From NCBI GenBank assembly GCA_018241995.1, contig JAFECT010000015.1:1-64000 (forward strand): DNA of 64,000 nucleotides, given 5' to 3'. The notes under the pieces are model-generated. The model searched no databases, was not told the origin of the DNA, and was given only the letters and a program-made list of their open reading frames with translations. A program made the position numbers and the translations under genes. The stretch comes from Pseudomonadota bacterium (GTDB lineage Bacteria > Pseudomonadota > Alphaproteobacteria > Caulobacterales > Caulobacteraceae). Positions 28,401 to 36,493 of the stretch are shown here, one piece after another; the stretch's first letter is position 1, and every line of letters starts with the position of its first letter.

Positions 28401-29369
28401 CCGACGACCAACACTTTCGCGCTGGTCGGTTCGCCGGACATCGAGGCGTTCGAGATGGGACGGGCGGCCGCGGCCGGCCAGACCTTCTGGAACGAGACCT
28501 CGGACGTGTGGCAGGCCCGCATGCAGGAGGTGCGTGACTCCAGCTGGGCTTCCGAACCGACCCGCGGCGAAGGCTGGGAGATGTGGGCCCAGGCGCACAT
28601 CGGCGGCCAGGAAGTCTCGCAGACCCGCACCATCACCGCGTTCGGCACGACCACCACGTCGAACCTGGGCATGGACAGCGACTGGCGCGGCTTCCAGATG
28701 GGCGCCGACACCATGCATGGCCCGATGATGTGGGGCGTCACGGCCGGCTTCCAGCAGCAGGAATCGCGGCTGCATGCGGACCGCAACTCCTTCGACCTGG
28801 AAGGCTGGAACATCGGCGCCTACGCCGGCTGGACCTCGGGCCACTTCTTCCTGAACGGCCTGGTCAAGGGCGACTGGTACTCGGTGGACGCCAACATGCA
28901 CACCGTGCCGGCGATGCTCCACTTCGACGGCAACACCTGGGGCGTGACCGGCGAGACCGGCTTCCGCTTCGGCGGCTCGCACTTCTGGGTCGAGCCGCTG
29001 CTGTCGGCCAACTGGTCCTCGACCCACCTGGACAACGCGTCCGCCGGCGGGGTGGACTTCGGCTTCCATGACGCCAAGGCCTCGACGGGCAAGGCCGGGG
29101 TGCGCTTCGGCGCCGAATGGGGTTCGATCATCCCCTACATCGGCGTCTATGCGGCCGACACCTGGGAGGGCAAGAACCAGACGACCCTGACCACCGGGGC
29201 CAGCTCGTTCACCTTCACCGACCAGCCGGCGGGCAGCCACGGCCTCGTCGACTTCGGCTTCACCACCAAGAGCTGGAACGGCCTCGAAGGCTTCCTGAAG
29301 GGCGAAAGCTACTTCAGCGGCCACACCGACGGCTTCTCCGGCCGCCTGGGCGTACGCTGGCGTTGGTAA
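25416..29369 (+). CDS. Autotransporter with beta-helical repeat passenger
   Basis: This 1317-residue type Va secretion protein has a long signal sequence (residues 1-45, ending ALAAN). It is followed by a passenger of about 1000 residues made of short repeats rich in Gly, Thr, Asn and Ser with the recurring pattern VTNSGSITT...YGV, which would build a right-handed beta-helix. The C-terminal autotransporter barrel runs from about residue 1050 (WEMWAQAHIGGQE) and ends in WRW. Start 25416 is preferred because it begins the signal sequence. There is no visible protease motif, so an adhesin or surface-layer role is likely but unproven. It ends before a strong terminator. Confidence 0.92.
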   Translation: MKMNQTPARGRTTRALLMTGAALGGAFAMSTFMAPGHALAANECGVQAGPTVTCTSAGNPFNGGITYTPTADLTVVLDGTVNENATAGNGVTINATNYNSTVQTLAGSIVKATGLGVSVTTNNANAGINNAAAVTSGDTALRAAVTGTGNASVTNSGALNVTTATFGAAGISASTANGATSVNNTGAINVGGTSNYLNGILATSSGGAGTATVTGSGAVTVSGSGFAMVGINASGTKGAYVTDSGAINVTNTTGYAIGVQAQGGAGNVTVNVGDVTATGYSAQGIALLSGDPTKTVTVNFHDVIANTTGATAGGDGLNIYAAAGAPVTITGHNVTTTGAYTDGIKVGGGGGIAGNTSITVNAVSTNGYHSDGIVIGGSGNDTVNVGSVTTTGDYARGIVANSTGGNIGITVGSIVSKAPTGGISTTGYDAYGIQASTTGAGTVTVTNNGVIKTTGGGAYGIGASAVDGNVSVTNNGAINTTGTTGGTQYGVVATTSGKGNITLSNTGTITTAAAGASGLYAHATGTGGATVTNSGSITTAAGDAYGVYAHTVSGPAVATNAAGGVIKTSGSFGYGVYARSDTGTATGSNAGTITTSGATGTGVRVRSFTTGAASGSNTGSITTTGANAMGVDVRSTGGTVTITGNGTVNTSGAGATGVYGKGAVGVAITASGTTTVSGAGTEGVVGVSTAGPVTVSVGSVNVTGTGAGSNAVRATSGGSAAVTTTAGTVHSTNGQGILVAGGTTGSVTVGAGSTVEGVNGVNITSATGSTVTNSGTIRPLNTATGFAITAGGAGAATVTNNATGVITGGLSLTAQNDTFTNTGTFNGVAASSFGAGNDTVNNGAAFNASANIDFGTGTDTFNNLPGGSLNVAPSASTATTITFTGLEAFNNAGNVNLGNGHAGDILALPGTTFTGTGASTLTVDVNLGAGTTDQLQIGTGAGATTVNVNRIGASAGTFGETLPVVVASSATPATAFTLAGGRLDTGFVQFTMQFNPTTNTFALVGSPDIEAFEMGRAAAAGQTFWNETSDVWQARMQEVRDSSWASEPTRGEGWEMWAQAHIGGQEVSQTRTITAFGTTTTSNLGMDSDWRGFQMGADTMHGPMMWGVTAGFQQQESRLHADRNSFDLEGWNIGAYAGWTSGHFFLNGLVKGDWYSVDANMHTVPAMLHFDGNTWGVTGETGFRFGGSHFWVEPLLSANWSSTHLDNASAGGVDFGFHDAKASTGKAGVRFGAEWGSIIPYIGVYAADTWEGKNQTTLTTGASSFTFTDQPAGSHGLVDFGFTTKSWNGLEGFLKGESYFSGHTDGFSGRLGVRWRW

Positions 29370-29448
29370 GCATCAGGACGCGCTCGGCACACTTCTTGCT
29401 GAGCGTGATTGCTTCCTCGGCGTAGCCCCCTCTGGCGACGCTCGGAAC

Positions 29449-29486
29449 GAGGCCGGACCTTTCCTGAGGTCCGGCCTCACCTTTTT
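29449..29486 (+). terminator. Rho-independent terminator of the autotransporter gene
   Basis: The perfect 12-bp stem GAGGCCGGACCT/AGGTCCGGCCTC, loop TTCCTG, is followed by ACC and five T residues. Confidence 0.92.
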
Positions 29487-29623
29487 GGGCCCGAGGTTTC
29501 TCAAACGGCGGTCGTGCGGCGCCGTGCGCCTGTCGCAGATCGAGCCTTAGCCCCTTCTACCGTGCTCCAACGTGGGATAGCGTCGGTATGCGGTCGCGGG
29601 GGCGCGGCCTGGGAGGGATCGTA

Positions 29624-30103
29624 ATGTCCAAGCGTTATCTGCTGATCGCCGCCGCCTGCGTGCTGGGCGCCGCCGGCCTGGCCCAGGCGCAATCCGCCGG
29701 CGCGCCGTCGGCGGCGGACACCGTCAAACTGCGGCAGACGGCCTTCGCACTGTCTGCGTCGGACTTCGGCGCCATGAGGCACCTTGCTGACGGGCCCGGC
29801 GAGGTGAAGGATCTGGCCTTCAACGCCAACGCCCTGCGCCGCTGGGCGCACGTGCTGCCGACGGCCTTCCCCGCCGGCACCGGACCGGAGGCCGGCGTGC
29901 CGACGCGCGCCAAGACGGAAGTCTGGAGCGACCGCGCGGGCTTCGAAAAGGCGGCTGCGGCCTACGCGACGGAGGCGGACAAGCTGTTCGAGCTGGCCAA
30001 GGCCAACGACAAGGCCGGCTTCACCGCGCAGCTGAAGGTCGTCGATGAGACCTGCGATTCCTGCCACAAGGTCTATCGGGCCCGGCCGCCTCAGGCGAAG
30101 TAG
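29624..30103 (+). CDS. Cytochrome c' (periplasmic)
   Basis: This 159-residue periplasmic heme protein has a signal peptide (residues 1-22, ending AQAQ) and a four-helix-bundle sequence with the heme motif CDSCH at residues 144-148, near the C terminus as is typical of class II cytochromes c'. This family binds NO and CO and may protect against nitrosative stress. ATG 29624 has a GGGAGGG ribosome site. It is convergent with a 59-residue gene. Confidence 0.9.
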   Translation: MSKRYLLIAAACVLGAAGLAQAQSAGAPSAADTVKLRQTAFALSASDFGAMRHLADGPGEVKDLAFNANALRRWAHVLPTAFPAGTGPEAGVPTRAKTEVWSDRAGFEKAAAAYATEADKLFELAKANDKAGFTAQLKVVDETCDSCHKVYRARPPQAK

Positions 30104-30107
30104 CCGC

Positions 30108-30287
30108 TCAGGTCTTCTCGGACTTTTGCGGGCGTGCTGGCACGGTCGGCGCGCCCGCGGGCTTGCCCGGCGCCTTGCGTCGACGCAGGTTCGCCCTCAG
30201 CGCCTCGGCCAGCTTGGCCTCGCGTTGGCGCCGGGCTTCGGAGCCCCCTGATTTCGCGTCTTTTTCGGTTTCGTCCACGGCGGTCAT
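30108..30287 (-). CDS. Small basic protein of unknown function (59 aa)
   Basis: This is an open frame of 60 codons with an ATG start and a TGA stop 5 bp from the cytochrome c' stop. The product is charged: an acidic start (MTAVDETEKDAK), a central helix (RRQREAKLAEALRANLRRRK) and a Pro/Ala/Lys-rich tail. The regular helical, Arg/Glu-rich middle is typical of conserved small alphaproteobacterial proteins. I do not recognise a function. It is divergent from the tRNA-Thr gene. Confidence 0.65.
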   Translation of the reverse strand: MTAVDETEKDAKSGGSEARRQREAKLAEALRANLRRRKAPGKPAGAPTVPARPQKSEKT

Positions 30288-30376
30288 TCAGCCGCAGCGA
30301 TTTGTCCCGTCAAGCCGTGCGTTTTGCGCTTCCCCCCCGCCGGGACATTGGCTATACGCCCGGTTCCTCAGACGGG

Positions 30377-30451
<75 letters not shown>

Positions 30452-30612
30452 TCTGAGATTATCCTGACATTGATGCAGCACACCGCCCGCCCGGCGGCGC
30501 CATGCGGCATGCCCGGCCTCGTCGCGTTGGCGGTCCGGGCAGCGGCCGTTCGCAGCAGCGGGCTTGACGCCCCCGCCCCCGCGCCGTCCGATCTTCCGAA
30601 ATCGGAGCCCCT

Positions 30613-31125
30613 ATGGACCTGACCACCGAGATCGTCGCCTCGCCGATCGGCGCCCTGCAGCTGACCACGCTGGGGGACGAGGTGGTGGGCGTGGATTTCG
30701 AGGGCTCGCACGGGCGCGGGCGCCTGGCGCTGGAGCGCTGGTTTCCCGAGGCTTCCTTCCGGCCCAGGATCGATCCCAGCCACGCGGCTCGGGTTCTGGC
30801 GCGCTATTTCGTCGAATGCGACGCCGACCTGGACAGCCTGCCGGTGCGGCTGGGCGGCAGCGAATTCCAGCAGTCGGTGTGGCTCGCGCTGCGCGGCGTG
30901 AAGCGCGGCGAGACCGTCTCCTATGCAGAGATCGCGCGCCGGGTCGGGCGGCCGGATGCGGTCAGGGCGGTCGGAGCGGCCAACGGCGCCAATCCGATCC
31001 CGGTGATCCTGCCCTGCCACCGGATCGTGGGCTCCGACGGCTCACTGACCGGCTTCGGCGGCGGCCTGCCGCGCAAGCAGTGGCTGCTCACGCACGAAGG
31101 AGCGTTGGCGCCGCTGCTGCTCTAA
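30613..31125 (+). CDS. ogt: Methylated-DNA-[protein]-cysteine S-methyltransferase
   Basis: This 170-residue suicide repair protein moves O6-alkyl groups from guanine to its own cysteine. The active site PCHRIVGSDG is near residue 137, preceded by NANP-type NGANPIPVI, and the helix-turn-helix segment FQQSVWLALRGVKRG is near 90. It lacks the Ada N-terminal regulatory domain, so it is the constitutive Ogt type. It lies between tRNA-Thr and murA. Confidence 0.95.
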   Translation: MDLTTEIVASPIGALQLTTLGDEVVGVDFEGSHGRGRLALERWFPEASFRPRIDPSHAARVLARYFVECDADLDSLPVRLGGSEFQQSVWLALRGVKRGETVSYAEIARRVGRPDAVRAVGAANGANPIPVILPCHRIVGSDGSLTGFGGGLPRKQWLLTHEGALAPLLL

Positions 31126-31265
31126 CGTCGGCTGTCCCCGAAGCGCTCCCCAGAGAAACCCCCAGACAAAGCGGGACGGCGCCCCTTTCGCGCAATCACG
31201 GCGCTGTTTAGATAGCCTCCTCAACACTCCCGCCGCGGCTTCGCCCGCGGCTTAGAAAGACGCGT

Positions 31266-32558
31266 ATGGACCGTATCGCCATTGAAGGCGGCGCCCGGCT
31301 CGAGGGCGAAATCCAGATCAGCGGCGCGAAGAACTCCGCGCTCAAACTGATGGCGGCCTCGCTGCTCACCGACGAATGCCTGCGGCTGACCAACATGCCG
31401 CGCCTGGCCGACACCCGGTTCCTGGGCCGGCTGCTGCAGCGCCTGGGCGTCAGCGTGATCGAGGGCGACGGCGAAGACGGGGCGCAGACCGAGTTCTGCG
31501 CCAAGGATATCTCCAGCGCCTTCGCCCCCTACGACCTGGTGCGCCAGATGCGCGCCTCGTTCAACGTGCTGGGCCCGCTGATCGCACGCACGGGCCACGC
31601 CAAGGTCTCGCTGCCCGGCGGCTGCACCATCGGCGCGCGGCCGGTGGACCTGCACCTGAGGTCGCTGGAGGCGCTGGGCGCGCGCATCGATCTGCACGAG
31701 GGCTATGTCTATGCCACCGCGCCGCGCGGCCTGAAGGGCGCGGAGATCGAGTTCCCGATGGTCTCGGTGGGCGCGACGGAGCATGCGCTGCTGGCCGCGG
31801 TACTGGCCGAGGGGCAGACGGTGCTTAGGAACTCCGCCAAGGAGCCGGAGATCGGCGACCTGGCGCTGTGCCTGAGCGCCATGGGCGCGAAGATCGAGGG
31901 CATCGACACCGACACCCTGACCATCACCGGCGTCTCCAAGCTGAACGGCGCGACCTGGTCGGTGATCCCAGACCGGATCGAGACCGGCACCTATGCCGTG
32001 GCCGCGGCCATGGCCGGGGGCGAGGTGCGCTTGACCAAGACCCGCGCCGACTTCGTCCAGGCCCTGCTCGACAAGCTGGAGGAAGCCGGCGCCACGGCGA
32101 CCGCCACCAACGACGGGGTCGAGATCAAACGCAACGGCGCGCGCCTGAACGCAGTTGATGTGACCACCGAGGTCTTCCCGGGCTTCGCCACCGACCTGCA
32201 GGCCCAGTTCATGGCCCTGATGACCACTGCCAAGGGCGAGAGCGTGATCCGCGAGACCATCTTCGAGAACCGCTTCATGCATGTGCCTGAGCTGATGCGC
32301 CTGGGGGCCGATATCTCCGTGCAAGGCGGCGAGGCGCGGGTGAAGGGGGTCGAAAAACTCTACGGCGCCCAGGTGATGGCGACGGATCTTCGCGCCTCGG
32401 TCAGCCTGGTGATCGCGGGCCTCGTGGCCGAGGGCGAGACGGTGGTGAACCGGGTCTATCACCTGGATCGCGGCTTCGAGCGGCTGGAAGAGAAGCTCGG
32501 CGCCTGCGGAGCGAAGGTGCGCCGGATTTCGGGTCCGCCCGAGGACGGGGAGGGCTGA
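31266..32558 (+). CDS. murA: UDP-N-acetylglucosamine 1-carboxyvinyltransferase
   Basis: This 430-residue cytosolic enzyme catalyses the first committed step of peptidoglycan synthesis, transferring enolpyruvate from PEP to UDP-GlcNAc. The catalytic, fosfomycin-reactive Cys is Cys120 in [15 protein letters not shown], and Lys22 in SGAKNSALK is the conserved substrate-contact lysine. Length is normal. The stop shares one base with the start of the DUF2948 gene (TGATG), so these genes are coupled. Confidence 0.98.
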   Translation: MDRIAIEGGARLEGEIQISGAKNSALKLMAASLLTDECLRLTNMPRLADTRFLGRLLQRLGVSVIEGDGEDGAQTEFCAKDISSAFAPYDLVRQMRASFNVLGPLIARTGHAKVSLPGGCTIGARPVDLHLRSLEALGARIDLHEGYVYATAPRGLKGAEIEFPMVSVGATEHALLAAVLAEGQTVLRNSAKEPEIGDLALCLSAMGAKIEGIDTDTLTITGVSKLNGATWSVIPDRIETGTYAVAAAMAGGEVRLTKTRADFVQALLDKLEEAGATATATNDGVEIKRNGARLNAVDVTTEVFPGFATDLQAQFMALMTTAKGESVIRETIFENRFMHVPELMRLGADISVQGGEARVKGVEKLYGAQVMATDLRASVSLVIAGLVAEGETVVNRVYHLDRGFERLEEKLGACGAKVRRISGPPEDGEG

Positions 32559-33001
32559 TGGGCGAAGAAGCCTCTACCCTGAAGCTGCTCGCCGAGGACG
32601 CGGACGACCTGGCGATCATTTCCGCCGCCCTGCAGGACGCGGTGGCCAAGGTCGGTGACATCCTGTGGGAGCCCAGGGCGCGGCGCCTGACCATCGGCTT
32701 CAACCGCTTCCGCTGGGAGTCCGGCGACGGTCAGCCCCAGCGCATCCGCGCGGCCTTGCAGCTGGGCGGGGTGCTGGGCGTGAAGTCCCGCCGCCTGCGC
32801 CGGGACCGCAAGGATGCAGTGATCGAGCTTCTGGCTCTCAGCTTTCTGCCGGGCGAGGCCCCCGGTGGGGTGGTGGCCTTCGAATTCGCCGGCGGTGGCG
32901 ACCTGCGCGCCGAGGTCGAGTGCATCGACGCGGTGATGGCGGACCTGTCCAAGGCCTGGGCCGCCCGGCGCGCGCCCACCCACGAGGCGGACCCGGCGTG
33001 A
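32558..33001 (+). CDS. DUF2948 family protein
   Basis: This 147-residue protein matches the alphaproteobacterial DUF2948 family, which sits next to murA in many relatives: [20 protein letters not shown] at the start and RFRWE in the middle. There is no signal peptide or membrane segment. It is coupled to murA (1-bp overlap) and to the next gene (GTGA overlap). The function is unknown. Confidence 0.9.
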   Translation: MGEEASTLKLLAEDADDLAIISAALQDAVAKVGDILWEPRARRLTIGFNRFRWESGDGQPQRIRAALQLGGVLGVKSRRLRRDRKDAVIELLALSFLPGEAPGGVVAFEFAGGGDLRAEVECIDAVMADLSKAWAARRAPTHEADPA

Positions 33002-33468
33002 GCGGAGCGCCGCACCGCCTGGCCAGGGTCGAGCTCGACCCCGCCTCGGTGACGCCCGCTTCCACCTCCGAGATCGAGCACGATCGCCAGGTCGCGATCT
33101 TCGACCTGATCGAGCAGAACAGTTTTCGGCCCGAGGGGGCCGATGGCGGGCCCTACGCCCTGCGCCTGTCGCTGGAGGAGAACCGGCTGGTGTTCGACAT
33201 CGGCGGGCCGAACTACGAGCGCCGGCACATGCTGTCACTCACGCCTTTCGCCAAGGTGACCAAGGACTATTTCCTGCTGTGTGAGAGCTATTATGAGGCG
33301 GTGCGCGACGCCACACCCGCCCAGATCGAGGCCATCGACATGGGCCGCAGAGGCCTGCACAACGAAGGCGCGGACCTGATCCAGCAGCGGCTGGAGGGCA
33401 AGATCGAGGTCGATCACGAGACGGCGCGGCGCCTGTTCACCCTGATCTGCGCCCTGTCACGGCACTGA
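32998..33468 (+). CDS. UPF0262 family protein
   Basis: This 156-residue protein starts at GTG 32998, overlapping the previous stop in GTGA. Family features are [18 protein letters not shown] near residue 25, [16 protein letters not shown] and FALPLARLFTLIC-like C-terminal [13 protein letters not shown]. The frame is open far upstream, but conservation begins here. It is found next to murA/DUF2948 across alphaproteobacteria. The function is unknown. Confidence 0.9.
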   Translation: MSGAPHRLARVELDPASVTPASTSEIEHDRQVAIFDLIEQNSFRPEGADGGPYALRLSLEENRLVFDIGGPNYERRHMLSLTPFAKVTKDYFLLCESYYEAVRDATPAQIEAIDMGRRGLHNEGADLIQQRLEGKIEVDHETARRLFTLICALSRH

Positions 33469-33576
33469 CGATCGCTGTCCGTGCGTCGATGCCGGTTTCA
33501 TGTCATACTGAAGACTGCCGAGCCCTTCAGGGCCAGGTGTTATCCTGGCCCGCCCGGAAGGGCTCGATCCCAGCTT

Positions 33577-33624
33577 GAACGTGTCCGGGCGCAAAAGTGG
33601 CTTCCACTTTTGCATGACACGTTC
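33577..33624. repeat. Long palindromic element upstream of infA
   Basis: Two nested perfect arms: GAACGTGTC (33577-33585) with GACACGTTC (33616-33624), and GCAAAAGTGG (33591-33600) with CCACTTTTGC (33604-33613), loop CTT. It looks like a dispersed REP-type palindrome of alphaproteobacteria. It lies 67 bp before infA and could end transcription of the murA group. Confidence 0.75.
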
Positions 33625-33691
33625 TACGGCTCGCGCTTCCGTTTCCCGGCGCGGGCCGTTGTTTCATGTCCGCCCCCTAGACCGAGGCCCT

Positions 33692-33910
33692 ATGGCTAAA
33701 GAAGAACTGTTGGAGTTTCCCGGCACGGTGTCGGAACTGCTGCCCAACGCCACGTTCCGCGTGAAGCTCGAAAACGACCACGAAATCATCGCCCACACCG
33801 CGGGCAAGATGCGCAAGAACCGCATCCGCGTGCTGGCCGGCGACAAGGTGCTGGTCGAGATGACCCCCTACGACCTGACCAAGGGCCGTATCACCTACCG
33901 CTTCAAATAA
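33692..33910 (+). CDS. infA: Translation initiation factor IF-1
   Basis: This 72-residue single OB-fold protein occupies the ribosomal A site during initiation. The start [11 protein letters not shown], the middle [17 protein letters not shown] and the end KGRITYRFK are all as expected. The frame extends upstream to 33575, but conservation and length fix the start at 33692. It heads the infA-maf-RNase E/G-yacG group. Confidence 0.98.
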   Translation: MAKEELLEFPGTVSELLPNATFRVKLENDHEIIAHTAGKMRKNRIRVLAGDKVLVEMTPYDLTKGRITYRFK

Positions 33911-33923
33911 GCGAGGCGTTTGC

Positions 33924-34508
33924 GTGGGTCGGCCCGACCTCGTGCTCGCGAGCGCCAGCCCGCGCCGGTCGCAGCTGCTGGCCCAGGTCGGCGTAACGCC
34001 TGACCGGGTCGAGCCCGCCGACATCGACGAGACCCCCCTGAAGAAGGAAACGCCGCGCCGCCTGGCGCTGCGTCTGGCTGAAGCCAAGGCCCGCGCCGCC
34101 GCCGAGCGGGCGCCAGGCGCCTATGTGCTGGGCGCCGACACGGTGGTCAGTGTCGGGCGCCGCGTGCTGCCCAAGGCGGAGACGCAAGCCGAGGCGCGGG
34201 CGTGCCTGGAGCTCCTCACGGGGCGCAATCATCGCGTGGGCACTGCGGTCTGCGTCTTGGCTCCGGATGGACGCGCCTCGTCGCGGCTGGTCGAGACCCA
34301 GGTGAGCTTCAAGCGTCTGACCGAGGCCGAGATCGCGGGCTACCTCGCCGGCGGCGAATGGCGCGGCAAGGCCGGCGGCTATGGCGCGCAAGGCGCGGCG
34401 GCGGCCTTCATCACCGAGCTTTCTGGCAGCTACACTGGCGTGGTCGGCCTGCCGGTCTACGAGACCCTGTGCCTGCTCGAAGGCCTGGGCTGGCGGCGGG
34501 CGCAATGA
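33924..34508 (+). CDS. maf: Maf-family nucleoside triphosphate pyrophosphatase
   Basis: This 194-residue enzyme hydrolyses non-canonical or house-cleaning nucleotides (dTTP/UTP or modified pyrimidine nucleotides). Motifs are LASASPRRSQLL at the N terminus, GADTVV near 70, and GGYGAQGAAAAFI near 150. GTG at 33924 is the start; upstream sequence has no better codon. It overlaps the following gene by 4 bp (ATGA), forming a coupled operon with infA. Confidence 0.93.
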   Translation: MGRPDLVLASASPRRSQLLAQVGVTPDRVEPADIDETPLKKETPRRLALRLAEAKARAAAERAPGAYVLGADTVVSVGRRVLPKAETQAEARACLELLTGRNHRVGTAVCVLAPDGRASSRLVETQVSFKRLTEAEIAGYLAGGEWRGKAGGYGAQGAAAAFITELSGSYTGVVGLPVYETLCLLEGLGWRRAQ

Positions 34509-35530
34509 GCGGGGTGCGCAAGCTCTATCTCGACACATCTCCGGGCGAACGGCGCGGGGTGGTGCTGCTGGACGGCTGCCCGGAGCGGCTGATCATCGAG
34601 CGCAGCGGCGAACCCCTGCGCCCCCGCACCGGCGAGGTCTGGCGCGGGCGCATCCGCTCGCTGTCGCGTGCGTTCCGCGGCGCCTTCGTCGACCTGGGGC
34701 TGGAGCGCGACGGGCTGATGAAGCTTGAGGGCGGCCACAGCTTCAGCGAGGGCGCGGCCGTCGAGGTGCAGGTCGCCGCCGAGGGGCGAGAGGACAAGGG
34801 CGCCACCTTGCGCCTGATCGGCCCCGCCCAGGGCGCGCCGGGGCGGTTGGCCGAGGCGCCGTCGCTGGAGAGCCGGCTGCAGGCCTTTGCGCCGGACGCC
34901 GAGATCAAGCGCTCGGAGATCGCGCGCGAGGCCGCGGATCTGGCCGAGGATGTGGTGCTGGCCACGCGCCACATGCTGACGCGCGGGCCGATCCTGACCA
35001 TCGAGCGGGCGCGCGGGATGATCGCGGTGGACACCGACATGACCGACGCGCGGGCCACCGGCAAGGGTATCTTGGAAGCCAATCTCGTGGCGGTGCGCGA
35101 GACCGCGCGGCTGGTGCGGCTGAAGGGCCTGGGCGGCCTGCTGGTGCTGGACCTGGCCGGGCCTGCGCGCGAACACGCGCGTCTGCTGGCCGCCGCCAAG
35201 GAGGCCTTCGCCGCCGACGAGCCCGGCGTGGTGATCGCGGGCGTGAGCCGCTTGGGCGTGCTGGAGATCGCCCGGCCCTGGCGTGAGCGGCCCCTGATCG
35301 AGACCCTGACCGACCGGGACGGACGGCTCAGCGCCCGATCCATGGCCCAGCGACTGGTCCGGGAGCTGGAGGCGGAGGGACGGGCCGATCCCGGGGCGCG
35401 ACTGGTCGGCCTGGCCGCGCCGGATGTTGCCGAGGCCGCCGGGCCCCTGGTCGCCGAACTGGGCCCGCGGTTTTCCGTCGCGGCGGAGCTTGGACGCGAC
35501 CGCATGAGCACCGATATTCGCAGGCCATGA
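34505..35530 (+). CDS. Short ribonuclease E/G family protein
   Basis: This 341-residue protein is related to RNase G/E: an S1-like N-terminal part (GEVWRGRIRSLSRAFRGAFV), the RNase H-like and catalytic segment GLGGLLVLDLAG, and VSRLGVLEIARPW. It is clearly shorter than RNase G (489) and lacks the CPxC zinc-link and the region after it, so its oligomer state and activity may differ. The same short form occurs next to maf and yacG in other alphaproteobacteria. It overlaps both neighbours by 4 bp. Whether it is an active endonuclease is not certain. Confidence 0.85.
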   Translation: MSGVRKLYLDTSPGERRGVVLLDGCPERLIIERSGEPLRPRTGEVWRGRIRSLSRAFRGAFVDLGLERDGLMKLEGGHSFSEGAAVEVQVAAEGREDKGATLRLIGPAQGAPGRLAEAPSLESRLQAFAPDAEIKRSEIAREAADLAEDVVLATRHMLTRGPILTIERARGMIAVDTDMTDARATGKGILEANLVAVRETARLVRLKGLGGLLVLDLAGPAREHARLLAAAKEAFAADEPGVVIAGVSRLGVLEIARPWRERPLIETLTDRDGRLSARSMAQRLVRELEAEGRADPGARLVGLAAPDVAEAAGPLVAELGPRFSVAAELGRDRMSTDIRRP

Positions 35531-35703
35531 GCACCTCTCCCTGCCCGATCTGCGACAAGCCCGTGTCGGAACCGGCCTATCGGCCGTTCTGCTCGAAGCG
35601 GTGCGCGGACGTGGACCTGCAGCGCTGGTTCGCGGGCCGTTACGCCATCCCTACGGTCGAGGCCGAGGAAGGCCCCGACCAGGGCGACGAATCCGACGCC
35701 TGA
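35527..35703 (+). CDS. yacG: DNA gyrase inhibitor YacG (zinc-binding)
   Basis: This 58-residue protein has the YacG zinc ribbon: Cys6 and Cys9 in CPIC, Cys22 and Cys26 in FCSKRC, then LQRWFAGRYAIP. YacG binds GyrB and inhibits gyrase in E. coli. ATG at 35527 overlaps the stop of the RNase E/G gene (ATGA). It is the last gene of the infA-maf group, in front of tRNA-Phe. Confidence 0.93.
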   Translation: MSTSPCPICDKPVSEPAYRPFCSKRCADVDLQRWFAGRYAIPTVEAEEGPDQGDESDA

Positions 35704-35766
35704 AACCGGCTGGACAGGGCAAAATCACTCGCCTATAGACCTCGCTCCTCGCGACGCGGGGTCCAG

Positions 35767-35842
35767 GCCTGGGTAGCTCAGTTGGTAGAGCAGCGGATTG
35801 AAAATCCGCGTGTCGGTGGTTCGAATCCGCCCCCAGGCACCA
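35767..35842 (+). tRNA. tRNA-Phe (GAA)
   Basis: A 76-nt cloverleaf with acceptor GCCTGGG/CCCAGGC, anticodon GAA at 35800-35802, a T-arm with GGTTCGAATCC, and encoded CCA. Confidence 0.96.
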
Positions 35843-35934
35843 TCCTTCTTCGCTCCTCCGGAGCTTCGAAGGAAAAGCCCTTCCGCCAGAATTCGAAGAA
35901 GGATGCCCTTCGTAGCTCGGAACGAGCGAAGTAG
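35841..35934. repeat. Inverted-repeat element after tRNA-Phe
   Basis: CATCCTTCTTCG (35841-35852) is perfectly complementary to CGAAGAAGGATG (35894-35905). A second hairpin, CTTCG-TA-GCTC with GAGC-GAAG, follows near 35909-35932. The first arm starts within the tRNA CCA. It may serve as terminator and looks like a dispersed repeat. Confidence 0.65.
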
Positions 35935-35943
35935 GGCTGCGAC

Positions 35944-36414
35944 CTATCCGGTCTTGCTCTCCAGCCACCGCGCCAGCTGTTCCAGCGACAGGCGTCCGCC
36001 TTCCTCGTTGTCTTCGGGCCTCAGGCCCGGCGGCAGGTTCTCGAACAGCAGTTCGACCTCAGTCCCGCCGGGCGCCGGAGTGAGGGTGACGGTCAGGGTC
36101 ATCTCACCTTGCAGGCTCGGCTGGTCGGTCTCGAAGGTCACGGCCTCGACGATGCGGCGGCCGGGCTCCAGCGCCAGGAAGCGCACGTGAACGCGGTCTT
36201 CGCGGGCGGCGGTCTTGCCGCGGGCCTCTTCCATCTCCGGATAGAACAGCGACATCACATAGCCGCCGCCGACCCGCCTCTCGAAGGCGTGGACCTTGCC
36301 GGTCATGGAGCCCGGCGGAAGCCATTCGGCCAGAGCCTCGGGATCGAGGAAGGCCGCATAGACCGCTTCGGGCGAGGCGGAGACGAACCGGCTGTTGCGG
36401 GTGGCGCGGGTCAC
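35944..36414 (-). CDS. SRPBCC/AHSA1-like domain protein
   Basis: This 156-residue protein belongs to the Bet v1-like START superfamily related to the activator of Hsp90 ATPase homologue group: VSASPEAVYAAFLDPEALAEW at the start, GGYVMSLFYPEM in the middle, and the C-terminal helix SLEQLARWLE. It starts with GTG at 36414. These domains bind hydrophobic ligands; no specific substrate is suggested. It is a single gene before the pseudouridine synthase. Confidence 0.85.
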   Translation of the reverse strand: MTRATRNSRFVSASPEAVYAAFLDPEALAEWLPPGSMTGKVHAFERRVGGGYVMSLFYPEMEEARGKTAAREDRVHVRFLALEPGRRIVEAVTFETDQPSLQGEMTLTVTLTPAPGGTEVELLFENLPPGLRPEDNEEGGRLSLEQLARWLESKTG

Positions 36415-36493
36415 GGAGCGATCGATCCGACGCCGAGGGCGCGCATCGCTACTTCCGCATGGGCGTGGCCGCCCCGGCGCTCGATATGCCGGG

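Noticed and set aside
26805..29324. A long open frame on the minus strand over the autotransporter gene
   Set aside because: It is the antisense of a high-GC repetitive gene. The translation is low-complexity Arg/Gly/Ala/Val sequence with no family resemblance, while the plus-strand product is a clear autotransporter.
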